DNA from: an uncultured Granulosicoccaceae bacterium
GTDB taxonomy: Bacteria; Pseudomonadota; Gammaproteobacteria; Granulosicoccales; Granulosicoccaceae
DNA: 32,121 bases
Assembly (NCBI GenBank): GCA_937920585.1
Contig: CAKZSB010000238.1
Coordinates: 1 to 32,121, forward strand
Direction: 5' to 3'
Part shown: positions 25,705 through 32,121 of the stretch, piece after piece
How positions within the stretch are numbered: the first letter of the stretch is position 1
Layout: each line of letters starts with the position of its first letter
Made by a program: the position numbers and the translations under genes
The notes under the pieces: model-generated
Seen by the model: only the letters and a program-made list of their open reading frames with translations
What the model was told of the DNA's origin: nothing
The model's database searches: none

Positions 25705-27060
25705 ATGGCTGTCACTGACCACGTAGATTTTGCGACGTTCATGGAAGGACTGAAAAAACGCAATGAAGGGCAGCCTGAGTTCGTGCAGGCTGTACAGGAA
25801 GTTGCGCAGGATGTCTTTGAGTTTATCGCTGATAAAGAGGCTTACCATACGGCGCAGATTCTACGCCGAATTGCCGAGCCGGATCGAGTGGTGTCCTTTC
25901 GTGTCTGCTGGGAGGATGATAATCACAATATCCGTGTGCAGCGTGGCTGGCGAGTTCAAAACAACAACGCTATCGGTCCGTACAAGGGCGGCCTTCGCTT
26001 TCACCCTTCGGTCACCGAGAGCGTGTTGAAGTTTCTCGCTTTTGAACAGACTTTCAAGAATTCGTTGACCGGGCTGCCCATGGGGGGCGGTAAAGGTGGC
26101 TCCAACTTCAACCCGAAAGGCAAGTCTGACAGCGAAGTAATGCGTTTTTGTCAGTCATTCATGACAGAGCTGTATCGTCATGTAGGACCCGATACCGATG
26201 TGCCAGCCGGTGATATCGGCGTGGGCGGTCGTGAGATCGGTTACATGTTTGGCCAGTACAAAAGAATTACCAATCGCTGGGAGGGAGTACTGACTGGTAA
26301 GGGCAAGGAATTCGGCGGAAGTGACTTGCGTCCCGAGGCGACCGGTTACGGCGCCGTCTATTTCCTGCAGAATATGCTAAAACACAGCGGTGAAGATGTT
26401 GAGGGAAAAACAGCGGTGATATCCGGTTCGGGCAATGTGGCAACCCACGCCGCCGAAAAAATACTGCAGTTGGGTGGCAAAGTGCTAACACTGTCTGATA
26501 GCGGTGGATTCATCCATGATCCCGACGGCTTGAGCCAGGAGAAAATTGATTGGGTGAAGGAACACAAAACACTGCGTCGTGGCCGTATCAAGGACTATAC
26601 CAAGGAGTTTCCCACTGCAACCTTTCACGAAGGGAAGCGACCTTGGTCGGTTGCCGCCGATTTAGCGTTACCTTGTGCCACCCAGAACGAGCTTGACGCC
26701 GATGACGCAAAAACACTGGTTGCAAACGGGGTCAGAGCTGTTTCTGAGGGTGCCAATATGCCAACAACGCTTGAGGGTGTGCACGTATTTCATGAAGCCA
26801 ATCTGCTCTATGGTCCCGGCAAGGCTGCCAATGCAGGCGGTGTGGCGGTATCGGGGCTCGAAATGAGCCAGAATGCAGGGCGGATCAGTTGGGACAATGA
26901 GCGGCTGGAAGTGTTGCTTACGGACATCATGGGTCAGATACACAATCAATGTGTAGAGTACGGTGAAAACTCAGGCAAGGTCGTTAACTATGTTAAGGGC
27001 GCTAACATCGCAGGGTTTAAAAAGGTTGCTGATGCGATGTTGTCGTACGGCGTGGTTTAG
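25705..27060 (+). CDS. gdhA: NADP-type glutamate dehydrogenase
   Basis: A 451-residue hexameric glutamate dehydrogenase: 2-oxoglutarate + NH3 + NAD(P)H to glutamate. Characteristic segments: GPYKGGLRFHPSV, EQTFKNSLTGLPMGGGKGGSNF with the catalytic lysines, PAGDIGVGGREIGYMFGQYKR, the Rossmann motif ISGSGNVATHAAEKI, and ALPCATQNELD. Length and sequence fit the 450-residue small hexameric class, usually NADP-dependent and biosynthetic. AAGGAAT precedes the ATG. It starts 49 bases after the PP2C gene, so it may be co-transcribed with the FHA/phosphatase pair, which is unusual for this gene. Confidence 0.95.
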   Translation: MAVTDHVDFATFMEGLKKRNEGQPEFVQAVQEVAQDVFEFIADKEAYHTAQILRRIAEPDRVVSFRVCWEDDNHNIRVQRGWRVQNNNAIGPYKGGLRFHPSVTESVLKFLAFEQTFKNSLTGLPMGGGKGGSNFNPKGKSDSEVMRFCQSFMTELYRHVGPDTDVPAGDIGVGGREIGYMFGQYKRITNRWEGVLTGKGKEFGGSDLRPEATGYGAVYFLQNMLKHSGEDVEGKTAVISGSGNVATHAAEKILQLGGKVLTLSDSGGFIHDPDGLSQEKIDWVKEHKTLRRGRIKDYTKEFPTATFHEGKRPWSVAADLALPCATQNELDADDAKTLVANGVRAVSEGANMPTTLEGVHVFHEANLLYGPGKAANAGGVAVSGLEMSQNAGRISWDNERLEVLLTDIMGQIHNQCVEYGENSGKVVNYVKGANIAGFKKVADAMLSYGVV

Positions 27061-27083
27061 CGCAGAAAACTGTGGTTGTGATG

Positions 27084-27100
27084 CGGGCACAGTTTGCCCG
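27084..27100 (+). terminator. Hairpin just after gdhA
   Basis: CGGGCA-CAGTT-TGCCCG stem 24 bases after the gdhA stop. It is followed by TTGATTC rather than a T-run. It probably works together with the stronger hairpin at 27126. Confidence 0.4.
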
Positions 27101-27125
27101 TTGATTCAGGTTGTGGGCGTTTAAG

Positions 27126-27158
27126 GCGGCGCGGGTATTCGCACCGCTGCACCTTTTT
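27126..27158 (+). terminator. Rho-independent terminator between gdhA and malic enzyme
   Basis: GCGGCG (27126-27131) pairs with CGCTGC (27145-27150) with one G-U, and is followed by ACC and TTTTT. This is the standard hairpin plus T-run pattern for plus-strand transcripts from gdhA. It ends just before the convergent malic enzyme stop at 27161. Confidence 0.6.
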
Positions 27159-27160
27159 AT

Positions 27161-28354
27161 CTACTCTGGTCTCTGCAGGTTTTCTTCGATTGCTCTGGCT
27201 TTTACGGCGTCGGCAATCTTACGCGCTACATCCCTGTTGAGTGCATCCGGCAGCACATGTGAAGCATCGATGTGATTAACACAATCGGCCAGTGCATGTG
27301 CCGCCGCTATCTTCATCCCCTCGCTAATCCGTGTCGCGCGCGCATCAAGTGCACCGCGGAAGATTCCTGGAAAAGCGAGCACATTGTTAACCTGATTTGG
27401 AAAGTCACTTCGACCGGTGCCAACCACTGAAGCGCCAGCCTTTATAGCCTCATCTGGCATGATTTCAGGGATGGGATTTGCCATTGCCAGAATAATGGGG
27501 TCCTTGTTCATCAGCTTGATGTCATCGCCGGTGAGCAGATTACCTTTCGATACACCAATAAAAACATCAGCATCTTTCAAGGCATCGAGTAGTGATCCAT
27601 TGCGGTTGTGCCTGTTACTGTAAGCGAGCAGTTTTGTTTTTTCCGGATTGAGGTTGTCGCGATCCCTGGAGATGATTCCTGTTGAATCGCAGACCAGAAC
27701 ATCTTCAACGGGAACGCAAACGTTAGCGTCCTGACCAACACACCGCAATAAACTCGCGATTGCTGTGCCTGCTGCCCCCGCACCGTTGATCACAACCTGC
27801 AGAGATTCAATGGGCTTTTGGGTAACTTTGCAAGCGTTGAGCAGCGCAGCCAGCAAGACGATAGCGGTTCCATGCTGATCGTCGTGAAAAACCGGAATTC
27901 CAATATCCTGAAGCTCTTTCTCTATTTGAAAACACTTGGGGGCTGCAATATCTTCAAGGTTGATTCCGCCAAAAGTAGGGGCAATCGCCTTAACCGTTGT
28001 GACGATGTCTTCAACGCTGATTGCGTCTATTACCAGCGGAACGCCATCGATATCAGCAAACTCTTTGAAAAGGATTGCCTTGCCTTCCATTACCGGCAGT
28101 GCTGCCTGAGGCCCGATATCGCCCAGCCCGAGGACTGAAGAGCCGTCTGACACAATAGCAACGGAGTTGCCTTTCATCGTTAATTCGTAACTGGAGCTCG
28201 GGTTTTCCGAGATATGGCTCGACACCGCCGCGACACCGGGGGAGTAGGCTCGAGATAGATCGTCACTATTTTGTAAGGGCACTTTTGATCTTATTGCCCA
28301 CTTGCCGCGAAGTAAACGGTGTAGATCGACCGATTCCTGAAAGTATTTGCTCAT
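27161..28354 (-). CDS. Malic enzyme, short form
   Basis: A 397-residue NAD(P)-dependent malic enzyme: malate to pyruvate + CO2. Motifs: [104 protein letters not shown] and AMANPIPEI. The length lacks the phosphotransacetylase-like domain of MaeB, so it belongs to the short (YtsJ-like) class. Cofactor preference is not certain. It runs convergent to gdhA. AAGGA lies about ten bases before the ATG, and an AT-rich dyad 49-69 bases upstream may control it. Confidence 0.93.
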   Translation of the reverse strand: MSKYFQESVDLHRLLRGKWAIRSKVPLQNSDDLSRAYSPGVAAVSSHISENPSSSYELTMKGNSVAIVSDGSSVLGLGDIGPQAALPVMEGKAILFKEFADIDGVPLVIDAISVEDIVTTVKAIAPTFGGINLEDIAAPKCFQIEKELQDIGIPVFHDDQHGTAIVLLAALLNACKVTQKPIESLQVVINGAGAAGTAIASLLRCVGQDANVCVPVEDVLVCDSTGIISRDRDNLNPEKTKLLAYSNRHNRNGSLLDALKDADVFIGVSKGNLLTGDDIKLMNKDPIILAMANPIPEIMPDEAIKAGASVVGTGRSDFPNQVNNVLAFPGIFRGALDARATRISEGMKIAAAHALADCVNHIDASHVLPDALNRDVARKIADAVKARAIEENLQRPE

Positions 28355-28402
28355 TAGTAGTTATGTCCTTATTTTGTCTCAAGGGTAACACTAAGGAGCT
28401 GA

Positions 28403-28423
28403 AATTCAATTAGTTATTGAATT
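28403..28423. promoter_or_regulatory. Operator-like dyad upstream of malic enzyme
   Basis: Perfect AATTCAAT-TAGTT-ATTGAATT repeat, 21 bases, AT-rich, located 49-69 bases upstream of the malic enzyme start. Size and position suit a dimeric repressor or activator site. Confidence 0.4.
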
Positions 28424-28991
28424 ATTTGGTAGATAGATGAAAGATCCGGCAAATGTAGCGGCATAACCGGATCCGAAGTCGCGGAGCATAATCAAGACTG
28501 TTGCCGGCAGGCTATTTATCCGGCTATTCTTCGTTGATACTCGTCGTTAACAAACTTCAACTTCGCGATTGGCAGCGAAGGCGCGCGACTACGCTTTTGC
28601 TGTTTACCGATAAGGAGTCATCGACGGATTGCCGAACTGATTATCTGCAGTGGTATTAAAGTGCTATTGAATTGCGGTAGTAACGTCATCGCGATGTTGC
28701 TCGCGAAGATCATATTGCAGGAGCGTGACGACACCGCGATCGCGGATCGAGGCATTTGAGGTGATATTTGATCTGGCGCGTTTACACCGGAAGTGCCAAA
28801 AACCGCGTTTACTATCGATCGTGGTTGTTGCAAAGGTACAGGCAAAAGTGTGAGGCAGCTATCAGGTCGTACGACCCTGGTTTTGAATTCATATGAGTAA
28901 AGTTTGATTTGCGCGGCATAGTGAATTGCAATGTACCGGAGCCGTTCTATTGAAGTGCGACTGTATTGCTGATCGCATCCTCGGTATTCAG

Positions 28992-29019
28992 CGCAAATTA
29001 TCTATCCGGCTAATTTGCG
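28992..29019. promoter_or_regulatory. Operator-like dyad upstream of the MBL-fold gene
   Basis: Perfect nine-base arms CGCAAATTA and TAATTTGCG separated by ten bases, about one helical turn. It lies 94-121 bases before the ATG at 29113. This is a good candidate for a dimeric regulator site. No regulator gene for it lies nearby. Confidence 0.45.
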
Positions 29020-29112
29020 AGCGATTTCATCGTTGCGCTAACACACATTGCACGTGGCTGGCAAACTGTGTCAGCATGGTGATATCCGCAAACCTCAGGG
29101 AGGAAGTACTCA

Positions 29113-30417
29113 ATGGCAGACAAAGACACCGGCGATATCGTCGTCGATAAACACAATGAAGTGGATGCTGACTCACCTTCGAACCCTGAGAAAATCAAAC
29201 CGGATGTCGGCACTGTTGCCCAGGGCGTGCACATACTCGGTGGGCTTGGCAATGCGCTGACAGTCGAGCTGGGTGGCTCGGTATTGCAGATCGACACCGG
29301 TAACTCGGTAGAGATGGCCAAAAGTATGATTGGCGGCCTGAGAAAGATCACGCAAGACCCGGTATCGACGATCGCGTTCAGTCACGGACATCTCGGTTAC
29401 AACTTTGCGCTGGGTGTCTGGCTGGCTGCGGCCAAGGAGGCGGGGCACAACACGCCGAACATTATCGCCCAGCACAATGCCCTGCAGCTTATCGATCAGT
29501 ACATGCAGACTGAACCTCTAATGAAGATGTTGCTTGAGCTGCAGATGAATATGGACAAGGCGATTCCGCTGTTGCCGCTCGCACGACCCAACGCCACCTT
29601 CAGTGACGGACAAACACTCTACGGCAAAGACCGGGAAATACAGTTGTTATCTGCGCCTTCGGAGACCGCTGGCGCCATTGCGGCATGGATTCCCGACGTC
29701 GAGGTGCTATATGGCGGCCCGGCCTGCATCTCACTGATCCCCAATGCAGGCATGCCGCTGTGGCCAACCGGAGACGTCAGAATCTGGGCCGACACGCTGG
29801 ATCGGCTTGCTCGTCTGCAGGCAAAAGTATTGGTTCGAAGTTACGGTACTGTGATCCGCGGGGCAGACGAAGTGCAGAATTATTTATCTACCACTGCCCG
29901 GGCATTGCGATTCGTAAGGTCAGCGGTGATCCAAAAGCTCAACGAAGGTGTTGATCTGAATACGGCTTTACATACCATCTATTATCCACCAGATCTTTTT
30001 GATCATCCTTATCTGCGTTCCACCTATGGTTCGAAAGAAGACATCGTGCGTCAGGTATGGTATTCGATCACCGGTTGGTGGGATCGCAACCCGACGAACC
30101 TTGAGAGCGTGCCGCGACAGGATGTGGCCAACGAAATTGCCACAGCCATTTCTGATCCGCGTGCCGTAATCGACCGCGCGGTGGCACTGTGTGGTAAGGG
30201 TAAACACAAGCTCGCACTGCATGTGATCGACTTACTCGCGCAGGCTGATCCGGATATCTGTGACGCAGCAGCGGAGGCCCGGGCTCTGAAGGCAAACATT
30301 TGTGCGCAGCTTGCCGACGAATCTAAAAACTTCGCTGTGAAGAGTCTCTACGAATCATCATCCAGAGTGTTGGATGGCAAATTCCTCGACAACAAAGTAG
30401 TGACCGGGGTTCACTAG
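29113..30417 (+). CDS. Metallo-beta-lactamase-fold protein, alkyl-sulfatase-like, degraded metal site
   Basis: A 434-residue protein with AGGGAGG before the ATG. Residues about 35-260 follow the MBL fold of alkyl sulfatases (GVHILGGLGNALTVELGGSVLQIDTGNS, then SHGHLGYNFALG). Residues about 285-400 resemble the sulfatase dimerisation domain (LRSTYGSKEDIVRQVWYSITGWWDRNPTNL). The usual HxHxDH metal motif is HGHLGYN (91-97): Asp and the third His are missing. The PSETAGAIAAWIPD segment keeps a Glu in the next metal region. The C-terminal SCP2 domain of SdsA-type enzymes is absent. No signal peptide. It may be an inactive relative, or use one metal or another chemistry. Substrate unknown. Confidence 0.72.
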   Translation: MADKDTGDIVVDKHNEVDADSPSNPEKIKPDVGTVAQGVHILGGLGNALTVELGGSVLQIDTGNSVEMAKSMIGGLRKITQDPVSTIAFSHGHLGYNFALGVWLAAAKEAGHNTPNIIAQHNALQLIDQYMQTEPLMKMLLELQMNMDKAIPLLPLARPNATFSDGQTLYGKDREIQLLSAPSETAGAIAAWIPDVEVLYGGPACISLIPNAGMPLWPTGDVRIWADTLDRLARLQAKVLVRSYGTVIRGADEVQNYLSTTARALRFVRSAVIQKLNEGVDLNTALHTIYYPPDLFDHPYLRSTYGSKEDIVRQVWYSITGWWDRNPTNLESVPRQDVANEIATAISDPRAVIDRAVALCGKGKHKLALHVIDLLAQADPDICDAAAEARALKANICAQLADESKNFAVKSLYESSSRVLDGKFLDNKVVTGVH

Positions 30418-30455
30418 TGTTGTCAGAGCACTAACCGGATCATCGATGTCGCAGT

Positions 30456-30475
30456 GCGCCCGCAACAGCGGGCGC
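30456..30475. terminator. Bidirectional hairpin between MBL-fold and Dyp peroxidase genes
   Basis: Perfect GCGCCCGC-AACA-GCGGGCGC in the 66-base gap between two convergent stops. No T-run, so it may act with Rho or as an mRNA end stabiliser for both transcripts. Confidence 0.5.
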
Positions 30476-30483
30476 GATGTCTA

Positions 30484-31950
30484 CTAAAGCGATGCGATAT
30501 GCCGAATAGCCGGCAGCCCCGGTATAAAAAGATACTCACCGCCGCGTGTGTCGACGAACCGCGGCAGGCCTCGCAGTCGAATGGGCGTGCTGTCCGGCAC
30601 TGGTAAATCGAACCAGCTCAGTTTCTCATCGTTAACGCCTAATAGCGGGTCATTGCTGCCAGTCACACGCGGGTCCTGCAAACCGAGATTCAACCAGTCG
30701 CACATCACCGCCTCGAATTGAGCGCCGAGATTGCCACTGAGGAAATTGCCCAGCAGACCGCGCTCCTGCTGATCGGGGTGAGCCGGGTCGTACACAGGGC
30801 CGTAGGGCATGCCGCGTCGCACCAGGCGGCGCGTGTTGTTGGCTACACGCTGCACGATGTGGCCACCACGCGGGTTGCATCGCCGCGTGTGTGATCCGAA
30901 TGGACAGCCGCTGCCCTGTGGGTAATCGAAGTCCGTCAGTGACACTGGCGTGTCCGGAAATGGTGTGTCTGGCGACAGGGCCATGGGTACCCCGTTGCGC
31001 CAGCGACCGCACAGTGCTGCAGCCACCAGTTCGCGCAGTACGTCGCGGTAGCTAAAACCGGTGTCCAGATAGCGCTCGAACCAGTGATTTTCAGCTGAGC
31101 TCTTGTAGGCATGCTGTTGCTCGGTCCAGCGTTTTTCGATACCGGGTGGCGCGAGACGATCTGCTTGTGGGTGATTTTGCAGTTCGTCGGCCGCTATATC
31201 GAGATAATGCTCAAAGCCTTCGACATCCTGTTGCAGAATCCGAAACGCATTAAAGGTGCCATTGTGGCCAAGTGGTGTTGGTTCAGGGACTCGCCACCGC
31301 AATCCTTCATAGGCTGTCGGGTAGCCGAGTAACACCGAACCAAGCGGTGACTGTGGTTGTGCATCGGGATAACGGGCCGGGTCGTGTATGCCCTGAAACC
31401 GCGGCTGCGATATGTTGTCGCGGTAACCAAAGTGCACCGTACTTCCATCGAAGTTCCAGCCGTCGCGCGCAGCGAGTACCTTGAATGCGCTTTCGGTGCC
31501 GGACTCGACAAGCTTTTGTACTGCGTCGAGGTGTGCCTGATCGTCGGCGTGAATATTAAAAATCAGGTGTAGTGCTTCGCTATCCCTGAATGCTTCATGC
31601 CAGTGTTCCGGTGCGCTGTTGCCAACGTCGCCAATTTTGGTGGCCCGCGCTGCCATGCCCAACCGATACTCGTCGGGGAACGAGTTCAATGAGGCCTCGC
31701 TCAACTGCAGTGCTCGCAAGCCCTGAAAGCTGATGCCCAGATTGAAACAGTAGTCCGGCCGGCTTGACCATGGCGCTTCACTTGTAATGGTGGGTGCGCT
31801 GCTGTCGCTGGCATCCAGTGTGCGGCCCAGCCATTGTCGTGTCTTTGCGGCGTCTTTGATGGTTACCATTAGATAGCGGACGCGTGAGCGTCGGTAGCCG
31901 CGCAGGATATTTCCCTGTACTTCTGTGGGGTCGAATTCTGTCTTCACCAT
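30484..31950 (-). CDS. Dyp-type haem peroxidase
   Basis: A 488-residue haem b peroxidase of the dye-decolourising family, oxidising bulky substrates with H2O2. Motifs: EVQGNILRGY near the N-terminus; GYRDNISQP at 175-183, where catalytic Asp178 is kept though the usual GXXDG reads GXXDN; CPFGSHTRRCNPRG with proximal His354; and RRLVRRGMPYGP. It lacks a signal peptide, so it should be cytoplasmic or encapsulated. The length suits the larger class. Its start overlaps the stop of an upstream gene (ATGGTGA), implying coupled translation with that unknown protein. Confidence 0.88.
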   Translation of the reverse strand: MVKTEFDPTEVQGNILRGYRRSRVRYLMVTIKDAAKTRQWLGRTLDASDSSAPTITSEAPWSSRPDYCFNLGISFQGLRALQLSEASLNSFPDEYRLGMAARATKIGDVGNSAPEHWHEAFRDSEALHLIFNIHADDQAHLDAVQKLVESGTESAFKVLAARDGWNFDGSTVHFGYRDNISQPRFQGIHDPARYPDAQPQSPLGSVLLGYPTAYEGLRWRVPEPTPLGHNGTFNAFRILQQDVEGFEHYLDIAADELQNHPQADRLAPPGIEKRWTEQQHAYKSSAENHWFERYLDTGFSYRDVLRELVAAALCGRWRNGVPMALSPDTPFPDTPVSLTDFDYPQGSGCPFGSHTRRCNPRGGHIVQRVANNTRRLVRRGMPYGPVYDPAHPDQQERGLLGNFLSGNLGAQFEAVMCDWLNLGLQDPRVTGSNDPLLGVNDEKLSWFDLPVPDSTPIRLRGLPRFVDTRGGEYLFIPGLPAIRHIASL

Positions 31951-32121
31951 CCTGTCCCCGTTTTTTCCCTGATCTGGGCCACCGAGTAGCCGGGATAACC
32001 GCGATAGCCGGTTCCCAGTGATACATTCGGATTTGCGTTGAGTTGTAAGATCACATCGCGCGGTAGTGATCGCAGATCGTATTCCGGCATTCCATCGGCG
32101 CTGTGTCCGGTAATTTGTACT
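31944..32121 (-). CDS. C-terminal tail of unrecognised protein (partial)
   Basis: An open minus-strand frame enters from the window edge and ends at TGA 31946-31944, giving 58 residues (within it MPEYDLRSLPRDV and NPNVSLGTGYRGYPGYSVAQ). It overlaps the Dyp peroxidase start by seven bases in ATGGTGA, which supports a real coupled gene. Gly/Tyr-rich segment and charged end; no family recognised. The rest of the gene lies outside the window. Confidence 0.55.
   Translation of the reverse strand, partial: VQITGHSADGMPEYDLRSLPRDVILQLNANPNVSLGTGYRGYPGYSVAQIREKTGTGW

Larger units (their letters stand above)
28355..29112. other. 758-base gene-free stretch with several dyads
   Basis: No frame in this stretch looks like a real gene: the longest (28618-28845, minus) has no ribosome site or recognisable family. 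It holds at least five perfect or near-perfect inverted repeats: AATTCAAT/ATTGAATT (28403-28423), GATCCGG/CCGGATC (28443-28473), the palindromes CCGCGATCGCGG (28734-28745) and GGTCGTACGACC (28865-28876), and CGCAAATTA/TAATTTGCG (28992-29019). It may carry regulatory sites of both flanking genes, an unannotated RNA, or a decayed gene. Confidence 0.5.

Noticed and set aside
28618-28845. Minus-strand 75-residue frame in the long gap
   Set aside because: No ribosome site, no recognisable motif, unlike the base usage of neighbouring genes; treated as chance.

Overview
This 32 kb window looks like part of a proteobacterial chromosome, most likely a heterotrophic, probably marine gammaproteobacterium. 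The inference rests on base composition (mid-50s GC by eye), a TRAP transporter operon with an RpiR regulator, outer-membrane and lipoprotein signals, and a large multihaem cytochrome cluster. The genus cannot be fixed from the sequence alone. I saw no rRNA, tRNA, insertion sequence, phage or CRISPR array.

Layout. (1) 1-5680 is a catabolic block: a glutamine-synthetase-family gene cut by the window edge, a TRAP transporter (dctP, dctM, dctQ), an N-formylglutamate-amidohydrolase-family enzyme, and a divergent RpiR/SIS regulator. Between them lies a compact promoter with a perfect TTGACA -35 box overlapped by a small dyad. (2) 5756-10824 (minus strand) holds four exported proteins: a lipoprotein with two HbpS/GlcG-like domains, a lipoprotein with a DGT-repeat linker and a DUF4331 C-terminal half, an exported DUF4331 N-terminal half, and a DUF4198 protein whose mature N-terminus is predicted to be histidine. 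(3) 11013-25655 (plus strand) is the centrepiece. It encodes an FAD/NAD(P) oxidoreductase fused to two cyclic-nucleotide-binding domains and four ferredoxin-type clusters, a five-helix membrane protein with two matched H-X13-H pairs (di-haem b), an FHA-TM-decahaem cytochrome fusion, an outer-membrane barrel candidate, a 1245-residue decahaem cytochrome with a C-terminal LVIVD-type propeller, a pentahaem c554-like cytochrome, a membrane-anchored double-FHA protein and a PP2C phosphatase. (4) 25705-28354 has NADP-type glutamate dehydrogenase and a convergent short malic enzyme. (5) 28355-29112 is a gene-free stretch rich in dyads. (6) 29113-32121 has an alkyl-sulfatase-like metallo-beta-lactamase-fold protein with a degraded metal motif, a Dyp-type peroxidase, and the tail of an unrecognised gene overlapping the peroxidase start.

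How the genes may work together. Block 3 can be read as one electron path: NAD(P)H or ferredoxin to FAD/Fe-S in the cytoplasm, two haems b across the inner membrane, the membrane-anchored decahaem in the periplasm, then a barrel with large decahaem and pentahaem partners at or beyond the outer membrane. It carries two built-in signalling inputs: cyclic nucleotides on the first enzyme, and phosphothreonine-type FHA/PP2C components. I do not recognise this combination as a named system, and it is the best candidate here for something undescribed. The direction of electron flow, the terminal substrate and the kinase are not visible.
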